In this document: positions 1 through 8,503 of the stretch, one piece after another | How positions within the stretch are numbered: the first letter of the stretch is position 1 | Layout of the letters: each line of letters opens with the position of its first letter | IMG/VR virus record: IMGVR_UViG_3300031951_001144 | Span: 1-24,773 of that record | Reading direction: 5' to 3' (one strand) | Source: a virus | Length of the DNA: 24,773 nucleotides | Program-made: the position numbers and the translations under genes | Notes under the pieces: model-generated | Seen by the model: the letters and a program-made list of their open reading frames with translations, nothing else | Told to the model about the DNA's origin: nothing | The model's database searches: none

Positions 1-2
1 TA

Positions 3-287
3 AGCAAGGACTTTTGCCAGAACGCAGCAGGCACGACCAGCTATTGCAGATGGAATGCGGACACCGATGTTTTTGTGCTGGATTCGCGCATTCTTGAGCT
101 GTCCGTTCTGTGGAAGTGGAAGCAATTAAAGGGCTTGGATTACCAGAAAGACGAGCAGAAATACCGCATTGCCATCGAGCAAGCAAAAGGCAGGGACGGA
201 ACAAAGCCTGCGCTGTACTTGTCTAGGCGGCGCGAGACTTTCCTGCTGACGACAAACAACCTGCCCGATGGGGATTTTCCGGGATGA
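3..287 (+). CDS. Head-tail adaptor protein, C-terminal part (partial)
   Basis: The frame is open from the left edge of the window, so this is the C-terminal ~94 residues of a gene starting upstream. The visible part has a helical segment with the pattern L-x-W-x-W-x-x-x-K-G-L-D-Y, followed by a charged helix. From memory this resembles the adaptor (connector) proteins of podoviruses that dock under the portal; I cannot confirm it without a profile search. Its position directly before a nozzle-like protein matches gp11-gp12 order in T7. The stop overlaps the next start as ATGA, so the two are translationally coupled. The GTG at 75 is internal and not a likely start. Strand and frame are secure; the family is moderate. 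Confidence 0.7.
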   Translation, partial: SKDFCQNAAGTTSYCRWNADTDVFVLDSRILELSVLWKWKQLKGLDYQKDEQKYRIAIEQAKGRDGTKPALYLSRRRETFLLTTNNLPDGDFPG

Positions 288-1804
288 GAACCAAGACAAC
301 ATCGCTACCGGCACCGATTGGCGGTTTGAACGACCGCGATTCAATTGCCGACATGCCGATGACAGATGCTGTGGTGCTGGAGAACTGGTGGCCGTATCCG
401 TCGTATCTCGGAGTTCGCAAGGGCTCAAGTAATCACGTTACAGGGTTCACTTCGCCGGTAGAAACTCTAGTTGAATATCTGCCCACATCGGGCGCTTCTA
501 CGCTTTTTGCAGCGGCTGGCACTTCAATCTACAACGTCACGGCAGCGGGGACTGTTGGTGCTGCGGTGCAAACAGGACTGACTAATGCTCGGTGGCAAGA
601 CGCGCAGATTACCACGCCAGGTGGATCGTTTATCTACCTTGTAAACGGCGCTGACAAGCCTAGACTGTGGAACGGCGCTACGTGGGTAGCCGTCGATGAT
701 TTATCGACGCCGCACATAAATCATGTAACTACCACGCTGCTGGTTCATGTCTGCTTGTTCAAAAATCGCCTGTTTTTTGTAGAGCGCAATTCGATGTCTG
801 TGTGGTATCTGCCGGTTAACAGCGTCGGAGGGAATGCGGCAGAGCTTGATCTAGGCTCTATCTTCCGGCTTGGTGGGTCGATCATGGCTTGCTACACATG
901 GACTATCGATGCAGGCAACGGGGCAGATGACCATTTTGTGATTGTGTCCACAAATGGCGAGGTGGCGGTTTATCGCGGCACTGATCCATCGACTGCGGCT
1001 GATTGGCAGATTGTGGGCGTTTTTGTGCTTGGACGACCACTAGGGAGGCGTTGCGCGGTCAAATATGGAGGAGATTTGGCGATTAACTGCATGGAAGGCG
1101 TGTTCCCTCTTGGGAAAAGTCTTTTATCTGCGTCTGTAGATCGGCGTGTAGCTTTGACAGACAAGATACAGAATAGTGTAAGCCTTTTTGCTAATGGTTA
1201 TGAAGCTTCATTCGGCTGGCAGGTTGCCCTGTTTCCTGCGGCAAACATGCTTATTTTGAATGTTCCGCTTGGATCGGGCGTCAACTTTCAATACGCACAA
1301 AACACCATTACTGGAGCGTGGTCGAAGTTTACCGGCTGGGATGCAAACGTATGGTTGAACGCATCTAACGGCCTTTACTTTGGCGATGACACCACGGTAA
1401 AGAGGGCATGGAATGGAAACCTTGACGGAACAACTCCGATTGTTGCGGATGTGTGCGGCGCGTTTTCGTTTTATTCCAATCGTTCAAATAACAAATACTG
1501 GACGATGGTTCGCCCATACATCCAGACGACCGGCACGCCTTCAATACTCTACGCGCTCAATACTGATTTTTCGCTGTCTGATCCTAATGGCGTGTTGATT
1601 ACAACTCCATTTACGGGCATGACTTGGGGCGCAATGACTTGGGGGACGATGGTGTGGGGTGGCGGTCTGACTCCGACTGCCCGATGGAACACGGTCGGGG
1701 CGGTGGCAAATAGCGCCGCTGTCAGGCTCAAGGTTCAAAATAATGGCGCAGAAGTCAGGTATACAAATGCAGACGTTCTTTACCAAGTCGGAGGCCCCCT
1801 GTAG
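284..1804 (+). CDS. Tail nozzle / DNA-stabilisation-like structural protein
   Basis: A 506-residue protein, mostly beta-strand with frequent Gly, Asn and Trp, as expected for the beta-rich tail tube or nozzle proteins that follow the adaptor in podoviruses (T7 gp12 or P22 gp10 by position). It starts near 'APIGGLNDRDSI', an opening typical of this group. Near the C-terminus are three successive five-residue repeats (MTWGA, MTWGT, MVWGG; residues about 446-460). The start ATG overlaps the previous stop (ATGA). The stop TAG overlaps the GTG of the next gene. Its base composition looks more AT-rich than the ejection genes downstream. The structural role is well supported by context; the exact fold assignment is inferred. 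Confidence 0.75.
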   Translation: MRTKTTSLPAPIGGLNDRDSIADMPMTDAVVLENWWPYPSYLGVRKGSSNHVTGFTSPVETLVEYLPTSGASTLFAAAGTSIYNVTAAGTVGAAVQTGLTNARWQDAQITTPGGSFIYLVNGADKPRLWNGATWVAVDDLSTPHINHVTTTLLVHVCLFKNRLFFVERNSMSVWYLPVNSVGGNAAELDLGSIFRLGGSIMACYTWTIDAGNGADDHFVIVSTNGEVAVYRGTDPSTAADWQIVGVFVLGRPLGRRCAVKYGGDLAINCMEGVFPLGKSLLSASVDRRVALTDKIQNSVSLFANGYEASFGWQVALFPAANMLILNVPLGSGVNFQYAQNTITGAWSKFTGWDANVWLNASNGLYFGDDTTVKRAWNGNLDGTTPIVADVCGAFSFYSNRSNNKYWTMVRPYIQTTGTPSILYALNTDFSLSDPNGVLITTPFTGMTWGAMTWGTMVWGGGLTPTARWNTVGAVANSAAVRLKVQNNGAEVRYTNADVLYQVGGPL

Positions 1805-2214
1805 TGCTGTGCTTGGACGCTGAACGGGTAGGCCCGTGGGTGTGTCAGAGGGCGGGCGGTACGTGGATGAAGGGGCGAGGAACCGCTATCGGCAAGCTGC
1901 AAGATGGCGAGCTAGTGGCGGGGGTGCTATACGAGGATTGGAACGGGTCGCAGGTTGTTTGCCACATCGCCGGTGAGGGCAATTGGGCGACTCGTCGGTT
2001 CTTGGGGGTGATCTTTCATTACCCCTTCATCCAACTGAAAGCGCGGCGAATAACGGTGCCGGTGTGCAGTACAAATGTGAGATGTATTGCACTGGTTACG
2101 CGAATGGGATTTACAATGGAAGCGTGTCTAGCTGGGGCAACCCCCTCTGGCGATCTTCTCCTGTTCGCAATGTTCAAGGATGAGTGTCGATTCTTAGGGG
2201 GTAGGTATGCGTAA
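1804..2214 (+). CDS. GNAT-fold protein, T7 gp13-like by position
   Basis: A 136-residue protein starting at GTG that overlaps the upstream TAG, with a GGAGG ribosome site about nine bases before it. The pattern is that of a small GNAT (N-acetyltransferase-like) domain: a glycine-rich N-terminal strand region ending in 'GTAIG', a strand carrying 'LVAGVLYEDWNGS', a helix with 'FLGVIFHYPFIQL', then a strand ending in 'VPVCSTN' and a final 'RMGF' segment. Similar proteins sit between the nozzle and ejection genes of many podoviruses, as gp13 does in T7. The classical acetyl-CoA loop is not clear, so it may be structural or accessory rather than an active enzyme. Confidence 0.65.
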   Translation: MLCLDAERVGPWVCQRAGGTWMKGRGTAIGKLQDGELVAGVLYEDWNGSQVVCHIAGEGNWATRRFLGVIFHYPFIQLKARRITVPVCSTNVRCIALVTRMGFTMEACLAGATPSGDLLLFAMFKDECRFLGGRYA

Positions 2215-3124
2215 TCACTTGTTAGACATCCACGAGTACAGCCTGGAGGCGTTTCGCCCCGAAGCTGGCCGGATGCGTCTTTACGGGAAAAGCTCCCCTC
2301 CTCCAGCCCCGGACTACGCCAGCGCAGCAAAGGAAACCGCTGCGGGAAATCTTGAGGCCGCACGGTTCGCCACCAAAGCGAACCGCATGACGCAAGTAAA
2401 CCCATATGGCCGGATTGATTACACCGTAGACGAGGCAGATCCCGACCGCTGGACTCAGACGCAAACGCTGTCACCTGAAGCGCAGGACACGGTAAACCGT
2501 CAGATTGCCCTGTCTAACGACTACGCGCAGATCGCGCAGACCGGGCTAGACAAAGCGCGGGGAACGCTGGAAAACCCGGACCTTGATGTAAGCCAACTGC
2601 CACAGCGGGCAATCAATGTCGGGCAGACGGCACAAGACGCCATCATGTCGCGGCTTGATCCTCGTTTTGCACAGCAAGAAGAGCAGTTGCGCACTAGGCT
2701 TGCCAATCAGGGCATTGCGCTTGGCTCCGAGGCTTATGGCCGCGAGATGAACCAGTTCGGCCAAAACCGCAACGACGCCATGATGCAAGCGGCATTGCAG
2801 GGCATCAGCTTGGATCAAGCGAATCGGGGCGCGGCTTTGCAGGAACAGGCGTATCTGCAAGACAGGCCGCTGAACCTCATCAACGCACTGCGTACCGGCG
2901 CACAGGTGCAGAACCCACAGTTTCAGCAGTTTGCCCAACAGCAGACCACGGCAGGCCCGAACATGCTTGGCGCGGCACAGGCTGACTACGGTTCGCAGAT
3001 GGATGCTTACAACGCGGAGCAGGCGCAGTCAGGCGGCTTGATGAGCGGACTTTTCGGGCTTGGAATGGCGGGCTTGGGTAGTCCGTGGGCGGGCGGCTTG
3101 TTTGGCATGGGGGCTAAGAAATGA
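2207..3124 (+). CDS. DNA ejection / internal virion protein 1
   Basis: A 305-residue protein rich in Gln, Ala and Gly with long helices, ending in a glycine-rich hydrophobic tail (about residues 275-300), as in podovirus internal virion proteins ejected at infection (T7 gp14 position). The ATG at 2207 has an AGGGGG ribosome site six bases upstream and overlaps the preceding stop by eight bases. An alternative start at 2273 would begin 'MRLYGKSSPPPAP' and fits related proteins, which often open with a Gly-Lys-Ser-Ser-Pro segment, but it has no good ribosome site. I keep 2207. The stop overlaps the next ATG (ATGA). It is likely co-translated with the two following ejection proteins. Confidence 0.7.
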   Translation: MRNHLLDIHEYSLEAFRPEAGRMRLYGKSSPPPAPDYASAAKETAAGNLEAARFATKANRMTQVNPYGRIDYTVDEADPDRWTQTQTLSPEAQDTVNRQIALSNDYAQIAQTGLDKARGTLENPDLDVSQLPQRAINVGQTAQDAIMSRLDPRFAQQEEQLRTRLANQGIALGSEAYGREMNQFGQNRNDAMMQAALQGISLDQANRGAALQEQAYLQDRPLNLINALRTGAQVQNPQFQQFAQQQTTAGPNMLGAAQADYGSQMDAYNAEQAQSGGLMSGLFGLGMAGLGSPWAGGLFGMGAKK

Positions 3125-4566
3125 GCGCCTACGACCAGCAGCAACAACTTCTAGCCGACCAACTGCGCAAGTACCAAGCGCAGGCACAGACGCAGGCCCC
3201 ACAGGGCCGCATGGCGGGGCGGGTGTACGTTGCCCCTAACGCGCTGGAATATCTCGCTGCAGGGCTTCGTGGCGTGGATGGCATGCGTGGCGAACAGCAG
3301 ACGCAGCAGGCCATGACGGACTTGCAGGCCAAGCGTCAGAAAGAGATGGCAGAACTGCTTGCCGGGTTCTCCAAAGACATGCAGGGCACTCCCTACAACC
3401 CCGGAACGCCGGGGCTGGAGGAGTTTGGCCGCGCATCGATTCCGGAACAGGCGGCGATGCCTAGCGATCCTATGGCGGCTTTCGGGCGGCTGTCTGCAAG
3501 CCAGTTCCCCGAGTTCCAGAAGATGGGCATGCAGGGGCAAGTCTCGACGGCGCAGGCGCAGCAACAACGGGCGCAATTGCTGGCAGATGAAGAACGCAAG
3601 CGGGCGCTGGCATTGGAAGATGCGGAGCGTCAACGCGCACTGAAAGCACAAGAACAGCAGCGCATGATTGGCATCCTCCAGCAGACGCAGGGCAACCCGC
3701 AAGCGGCTATCGCCGCAGGGGTGCCGCCAGAGGTGGTCAAGTCGTTCTATGAGTCGCCTAACTTTGGACGCGAGGAAGTCAAGTTTGAGGATGTCGGCGG
3801 GCAGAAGGTGCCCGTTACCAAGTACGGCACTGCGCCGCAGGGCATTGCTCCGCTGCCAAAGACCGCTGGCCCCGCAAACGCTGCAACCGATTTGCTCATT
3901 CCTGACCCGGCGAACCCCGGCAAATTCATCGTCAATCAGCCGCTTGTTGATGTGAAAGGGAAGATTGCCGAGAAAGGTGCTGCACGCATCAGCAACACCG
4001 TGAAGATGCCCGACAAGAAGTTTTATGAAGGGCTTGGCAGTTCTGTATCTGACTCAGTGGCTGCGGCGCATAAAGAGGCTGTATCCGCTGCGCAGAGTTT
4101 GGGCAACGCTAACCAAATGGCGCAGACGTTGGACAAGGCGTTTATCGGCCCCCTTGCAAATCAGCGTTTGACGCTGGCCCGGATCGGCAGCATGTTGGGC
4201 GTTTCCGGCAAAAACGACAACGAAAAGCTAGTGGCAACGCGCAACCTCATGCAAGGGCTTGCACGCCAAGAGCTTGCCGCAGCGGGACAAATGAAGGGTC
4301 AGGGCCAGATTACAGAATCTGAGCGGGCAATTCTGCGCAAGGCTGAAGCCGGTGAAATTCAAGATTTCTCCAAGCCAGAACTGGAGACATTCATCTCTGC
4401 GATTCGCAAGACTTCGCGGGCGCGGATTGCAGTGCATGAATCCAACTTGAAGAAGCTAGGCGCAGATCCACAGGCGCAAGGGATTGTTGATTTCTTGCGC
4501 GTTGAAGTTCCGCAGGATGTCGGCGCAACTCCAGCGCAGGGCATCACTATTCGGAGACTGCCGTAA
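3121..4566 (+). CDS. DNA ejection / internal virion protein 2
   Basis: A 481-residue, strongly helical protein. The first ~190 residues are Gln/Ala/Arg-rich with a coiled-coil-like stretch (about 140-185, many Glu, Arg and Gln). The C-terminal half is a helical domain with 'LARQELAAAGQMKGQGQIT', a segment I recognise as common in ejection-type proteins of Burkholderia-like podoviruses. It matches the T7 gp15 slot. The start is ATGA-coupled to the upstream gene and the stop TAA overlaps the next ATG. No transmembrane segment or catalytic motif is seen. The role as a virion-internal or ejection protein is inferred from composition and gene order. Confidence 0.7.
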   Translation: MSAYDQQQQLLADQLRKYQAQAQTQAPQGRMAGRVYVAPNALEYLAAGLRGVDGMRGEQQTQQAMTDLQAKRQKEMAELLAGFSKDMQGTPYNPGTPGLEEFGRASIPEQAAMPSDPMAAFGRLSASQFPEFQKMGMQGQVSTAQAQQQRAQLLADEERKRALALEDAERQRALKAQEQQRMIGILQQTQGNPQAAIAAGVPPEVVKSFYESPNFGREEVKFEDVGGQKVPVTKYGTAPQGIAPLPKTAGPANAATDLLIPDPANPGKFIVNQPLVDVKGKIAEKGAARISNTVKMPDKKFYEGLGSSVSDSVAAAHKEAVSAAQSLGNANQMAQTLDKAFIGPLANQRLTLARIGSMLGVSGKNDNEKLVATRNLMQGLARQELAAAGQMKGQGQITESERAILRKAEAGEIQDFSKPELETFISAIRKTSRARIAVHESNLKKLGADPQAQGIVDFLRVEVPQDVGATPAQGITIRRLP

Positions 4567-6311
4567 TGGCCCGCTATGAAGTCACCGGCCCCGATGGCGC
4601 AAAGTACGAAATCACAGCGCCTGACAACCTGAATGAATCTCAGGTGCTTGAGATGGTGCGCCAGCAACTAAGCGGCGCAAGCCAGCAAGCAGCAGACCGC
4701 GAACTGTATTCGCCAACTTCCGGCATGTCCGGCATTGACAAGTTTCGGGCCGGGATTGGCAAAGCATTCTCGGACACTGCGCTAGGCGTGAAACAGTTGC
4801 TAGGCATGGCGTCTGAGAAAGACGTTATAGAAGCAAGAGAGCGCGACCGCCCACTAATGCAGACGGGCGCTGGCATGGCTGGCAATGTGCTTGGCAATGT
4901 TGCGGCAACCGTTCCTATGGCGTTTGTTCCCGGCGTCAATACTATTGGCGGGGCGGCGGCCGCTGGCGCTGGCTTGGGCATGTTGCAATCTGCCGGATCG
5001 CTTGAGGAACGCGGCAAGAACGTCCTGTACGGCGCTGCAGGAGGGGCGGCTGTCCCTGCGGCGGTTACAGGCTTAAGGACTGCGAAAGCGTTTGTAGAGC
5101 CGTTTTATCAGGGCGGGCGGGAGCGGATTATCGGCAGGGCCTTGAATAGCGCATCTGGCGGGGAAGCTCCTGCAGCCATCCAGAATCTTCGGCAAGCGCA
5201 GCCGCTAGTGCCGGGGTCATTGCCAACTGTCGGAGAGGCTGCGGGCGTCCCAAGTTTGGCGGCTACACAGCGGGCCGCTATGGCGGCAAGCCCTGCGGCA
5301 ACAAATCAACTGACGGCGCGGCAGATTGCACAGAATGAAGCCCGTATTGCGGCCTTGCAGGGCGCGACACCAAACGTACCTGCAGCAAGGGCGGCACGTG
5401 AAGCTGCGGCGGGGCCGCTATACGAGCAAGCACGGCAAGCCGGGTTTGATCCTGCAGTAGCGCAAGCAATTGAGCCGCAGATTCAGGCGCTATTGGCCCG
5501 CGTACCTGATGACCTTGTGGCGCAGGCTAGGACGCTTGCACAGGTTTCTGGTGAGCCAATAACGGATATGGGGTCTGTGCAAGGGGCGCACTACCTGAAA
5601 CGCGCCATTGATGCACGAATCAATCAAGCAAGGCGCGGTGGAGACACAGACACCGCTCGGGCTTTCTCTGGATTGCAGACGGCGTACCTTGACGTACTTG
5701 ACCAACTAAACCCAACCTATCGGCAAGCGCGGCAAACATACGCGCAAATGTCTGCGCCGGTTCGTCAGGGGCAGGTAATGGAGGCCATCGGCCAGCAGGG
5801 CACGAACTTTCGCGGGGACCTGACGCCAGCGGCGTTTTCTCGGGCAGCAACGGATCGCACGGCGCAAGCTGTCACACGCAGGCCAGATGCCACGCTGGCA
5901 AACAGCCTTGACCCGCAACAGTTGCAGGCCGTTCGCAATGTCCAAGCGGATTTGCTGCGCTCTGACTATGCCAACACTGCGGGGCGCGGCGTCGGGTCTA
6001 ACACGGTGCAAAACCTCGCCTATACCAACTTGCTTGATTCTGCTGGCGTGCCGTCATGGCTGCGCGGCATGGCTCCTGCTGGCGTTGTTGGAAATGTGGG
6101 GCAGCGGTTTGGGCAGATTGCCTACAGGGATGCAAACGAGCGCATCACGGCAGAGCTTGCGGAGGCCATGCTAGACCCGCAAAGGGCTGCACAACTAATG
6201 ACCTCGGGGATGGTGACGCCACAGATGCAAGCGTTGATACAGGGCTTGAGGAGTGGCGGTGCGGCGCTAGGCGCGTCGGCTCCGGGGCTTATTCAGGCGA
6301 ACCAGCAATAG
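4566..6311 (+). CDS. DNA ejection / internal virion protein 3
   Basis: A 581-residue protein opening with 'MARYEVTGPDGAKYEITAP', a short N-terminal beta-domain common at the start of large podovirus ejection proteins. Residues ~95-165 are Gly/Ala-rich and hydrophobic, a plausible membrane-interacting region. The rest is helical and Ala/Gln-rich. It is the last of three ejection genes (T7 gp16 or P22 gp20/gp16 position). No lytic transglycosylase motif is seen. The start overlaps the previous stop (TAATG). The last ~45 bases overlap, tail to tail, a small gene on the opposite strand. Confidence 0.7.
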   Translation: MARYEVTGPDGAKYEITAPDNLNESQVLEMVRQQLSGASQQAADRELYSPTSGMSGIDKFRAGIGKAFSDTALGVKQLLGMASEKDVIEARERDRPLMQTGAGMAGNVLGNVAATVPMAFVPGVNTIGGAAAAGAGLGMLQSAGSLEERGKNVLYGAAGGAAVPAAVTGLRTAKAFVEPFYQGGRERIIGRALNSASGGEAPAAIQNLRQAQPLVPGSLPTVGEAAGVPSLAATQRAAMAASPAATNQLTARQIAQNEARIAALQGATPNVPAARAAREAAAGPLYEQARQAGFDPAVAQAIEPQIQALLARVPDDLVAQARTLAQVSGEPITDMGSVQGAHYLKRAIDARINQARRGGDTDTARAFSGLQTAYLDVLDQLNPTYRQARQTYAQMSAPVRQGQVMEAIGQQGTNFRGDLTPAAFSRAATDRTAQAVTRRPDATLANSLDPQQLQAVRNVQADLLRSDYANTAGRGVGSNTVQNLAYTNLLDSAGVPSWLRGMAPAGVVGNVGQRFGQIAYRDANERITAELAEAMLDPQRAAQLMTSGMVTPQMQALIQGLRSGGAALGASAPGLIQANQQ

Positions 6312-6443
6312 CCGCTTAAGGCGACTTTCCGGGAAATATTTGATGACCGCAAACCGCACACACAGCAGCAAAGCGAACAGCGCCAACCACGCAAAGGGCT
6401 TTATCGCCATTGCGATGGTGAAAGACAGTTGTTCATTAGTCAC
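6267..6443 (-). CDS. Small inverted membrane protein, 58 residues
   Basis: The minus strand holds a 58-codon frame from GTG at 6443 with a GGGAG ribosome site just upstream. The product starts 'VTNEQLSFTIAMAIKPFAW' and has one hydrophobic segment (about residues 8-34, broken by a Lys-Pro), followed by a basic tail rich in Arg and Lys. This is the normal topology of a single-pass inner-membrane protein with a positive cytoplasmic end. It lies in an otherwise gene-free gap between the last ejection gene and the tailspike, and points against all its neighbours. A promoter is not obvious. P22 keeps its inverted accessory block (sieA, mnt/arc/ant) in the equivalent place, so an accessory or exclusion function is possible; that is inference only. 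Confidence 0.65.
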   Translation of the reverse strand: MTNEQLSFTIAMAIKPFAWLALFALLLCVRFAVIKYFPESRLKRLLLVRLNKPRSRRA

Positions 6444-6468
6444 GCAATCTCCCTAAGAGGTAACACCA

Positions 6469-8064
6469 ATGGCACGAAATGGCAGCGGGGCGTACAGCCT
6501 TCCAGTAAACAGTTGGAACCCGGCAGTAAATGGCGTGGCCGCTAGTGCTGCTGATTGGCAATCGTTGGCCAATGATATAGCAACAGCCCTAACCGCTTCC
6601 GTCGCGGCAGATGGGCAAACGCCCATTACCGGGAATCTGATAATGGGCAACAACAAGCTAACCGGGCTTGCCAGCGGGACGGTTGCGGGCGATAGCGTGG
6701 CTTTCGGACAGGTGCTAAGTGCGCTCTCTTTTCTGCAGGCTGGTACGGGCGGCGTCACCCTCAACGCACAAGATGTGGTGCGCGGGCTGTGCGTGACCCC
6801 CGAGCAATTTGGCGCGGTGGGCGACGGAACTGCGGACGACCAGTTGGCGCTGCAACGAGCGGTGAACACGGGCAAAAATGTTTACCTCACAGCAGGGAAA
6901 ACTTATCGGTACACCGTAGCTCCGTCCATCACTACAAACTTTCAGCGGTTCGGCGGTCCCGGCGTCCTGAAGCCGGACGGAAACATCAATGGAGTGCTTG
7001 TCACGGGTGGCGCGTCGGGCGTCGAGCTTGACGTGACATTCAATTCAGCCACGCACACCGGCACAGCGGTTCGCATCGACAACGCCACCCGGGTGCGAAT
7101 TCGCAAATTGCTCGGCGTCGATGTGGGGTCTGTTCTGCATGTGCAGCAGTGCAACATCTGCACGGTGGATTGGCTGTGGGCAACGGCTCGCACCAAGGGC
7201 ATCACATGGTATGGCACCACGGTGCTGCGTTCTGATGTGCTGCGCATCAATTTTGCCCTGCTCTCGCACGGAGCGGCCGAGTATGGGCTAGATTGGGACG
7301 GCAATTGTCATTCGCTGGAGATTGGCTATCTTGGCCTTGTGTGTGGCTCTGGCGTGTCTTCTGGGAACGCTTACGGGGCGGTGGTGCGCAACACCTCCGG
7401 CGGCACGGCTCCTGCAGTTGGGAAGTTCAATCACATCGAGATTGATTACAGCGGCACGCACGGGCTTGATATTCAAGCTGGCAGTGACTACGACATTTCG
7501 ATGCCGTACATCCTTGGATCGACCGGCTCTGGAATCAAAGTTGGGGCAACGATCACCGATTTTCAGGTTCGGGTCGTCGGCGGTAAGTCTCGCGGCAATA
7601 CGACTTACGGCATTGAGGCGCTTGGCGGGGTTGTGCTGTTTGGCGGGGCGACGGACTTGGGCGCGAACACGACGGCCGAAACGATTGGCACCGTGTGGAC
7701 TCGTTCCCCAAGGTTTGCGGTGGATACAACGCACCACATAAGCAATCTATCAGGCAATCCGCTGCATAGTTGGGATACCAACGACTACACGGCCTACGAC
7801 CGCACGAACAACGTCCTGGCCGACTTCATCGGGGCCGTGGCGGTACTGTCGCGCTCGTCTGCGCGGATCACTGCTGGCGTACCGGTTCGGATGCCCACCT
7901 ACACCGTGGCGGGCTTGCCTGCTGTAAGCGTGGCCGGTGATACGGCCTTTGCCACCAACGGGCGCAAGGCCGGTGAGGGTGCTGGATCGGGTACGGGCGT
8001 TTTGGTGTTTTCAGATGGCACGGCCTGGAGGGCCTGCGATACCGGCGCGACGGTGGCGGCATGA
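6469..8064 (+). CDS. Tailspike / tail fibre with pectate-lyase-like beta-helix
   Basis: A 531-residue receptor-binding protein. The N-terminal ~100 residues form a virion-attachment region, including 'ADGQTPITGNLIMGNNKLTG', a motif found in many phage fibres. At about residue 108 begins 'VTPEQFGAVGDGTADDQLAL', the signature opening of the pectate lyase superfamily beta-helix (Pectate_lyase_3-like). It is followed by ~300 residues of short repeated strands rich in Gly, Asn and Val. A compact Gly/Thr-rich C-terminal domain follows. The protein probably recognises, and may degrade, host surface polysaccharide; catalytic residues cannot be assigned by eye. The ATG has an AGAGGT ribosome site. It overlaps the next gene by four bases (ATGA). 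Confidence 0.85.
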   Translation: MARNGSGAYSLPVNSWNPAVNGVAASAADWQSLANDIATALTASVAADGQTPITGNLIMGNNKLTGLASGTVAGDSVAFGQVLSALSFLQAGTGGVTLNAQDVVRGLCVTPEQFGAVGDGTADDQLALQRAVNTGKNVYLTAGKTYRYTVAPSITTNFQRFGGPGVLKPDGNINGVLVTGGASGVELDVTFNSATHTGTAVRIDNATRVRIRKLLGVDVGSVLHVQQCNICTVDWLWATARTKGITWYGTTVLRSDVLRINFALLSHGAAEYGLDWDGNCHSLEIGYLGLVCGSGVSSGNAYGAVVRNTSGGTAPAVGKFNHIEIDYSGTHGLDIQAGSDYDISMPYILGSTGSGIKVGATITDFQVRVVGGKSRGNTTYGIEALGGVVLFGGATDLGANTTAETIGTVWTRSPRFAVDTTHHISNLSGNPLHSWDTNDYTAYDRTNNVLADFIGAVAVLSRSSARITAGVPVRMPTYTVAGLPAVSVAGDTAFATNGRKAGEGAGSGTGVLVFSDGTAWRACDTGATVAA

Positions 8065-8294
8065 GCTTAGAACAATTCGTAATCGCAATGATCGGCGCTG
8101 CTTGTGCGGTGTTGGGCTGGTTCGCTCGCGAGCTGTACTCAGCAGTGAATCGATTGCGCGACGACCTGCAAAAGCTCGAAGTGAAGCTCTCTACAGATTA
8201 TGTAAGGTACGACAGGCTACAGGACGCATTCAAACCGATCATGCAAAGCCTGGAAGAGATCAAGCAGGCGCTTTCGCATAAGGTAGACAAATGA
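8061..8294 (+). CDS. Small membrane-anchored coiled-coil protein in lysis cassette
   Basis: A 77-residue protein with one N-terminal membrane segment (about residues 5-22, 'FVIAMIGAACAVLGWF') and a following amphipathic, charged coiled-coil region with conserved-looking 'YVRYDRLQDAF'. Proteins of this shape often sit just before the holin in phage lysis cassettes, but their role is not settled; it might be a holin partner or antiholin. It is ATGA-coupled to both the tailspike upstream and the next gene downstream. The coding call is firm; the function is not. Confidence 0.7.
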   Translation: MSLEQFVIAMIGAACAVLGWFARELYSAVNRLRDDLQKLEVKLSTDYVRYDRLQDAFKPIMQSLEEIKQALSHKVDK

Positions 8295-8503
8295 AGATCA
8301 TTCCCAACTGGCGCTCACGGCTGCGGGACTATTCCACCATCGCACTAGGCGCAGGCGCGGCCATCGTGGCGGCATGGATAGCACTGCCCGAAGACCTGAA
8401 AGCGCATCTGCCGGTGGACATCGTGGCGCAGATCGTGGGTGGGCTGAATGCTTTGGGTTTGGCGGGGAAGTTTGTTGTCCAGAAGCCGAAGGATGAAGCA
8501 TGA
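8291..8503 (+). CDS. Putative holin
   Basis: A 70-residue protein with a basic N-terminus (KIIPNWRSRLRDY), a hydrophobic segment at about residues 16-32 and a second, weaker one at about 44-62, ending in a charged tail (QKPKDEA). Size, two possible membrane segments and position directly before the endolysin fit a small holin. The start and stop overlap neighbouring genes by four bases, so expression is coupled to the endolysin. Without a homology search this remains a positional assignment; the protein encoded just upstream is the competing candidate. Confidence 0.6.
   Translation: MKIIPNWRSRLRDYSTIALGAGAAIVAAWIALPEDLKAHLPVDIVAQIVGGLNALGLAGKFVVQKPKDEA

Noticed and set aside
3151-3702. A 183-codon minus-strand frame inside ejection gene 2
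   Set aside because: Leu/Arg/His-rich mirror of a Gln/Ala-rich coding sequence; expected from codon usage.
6469-8064. Possible diversity-generating retroelement target in the tailspike, as in Bordetella phage BPP-1
   Set aside because: No reverse transcriptase and no template/variable repeat pair are visible in the window.
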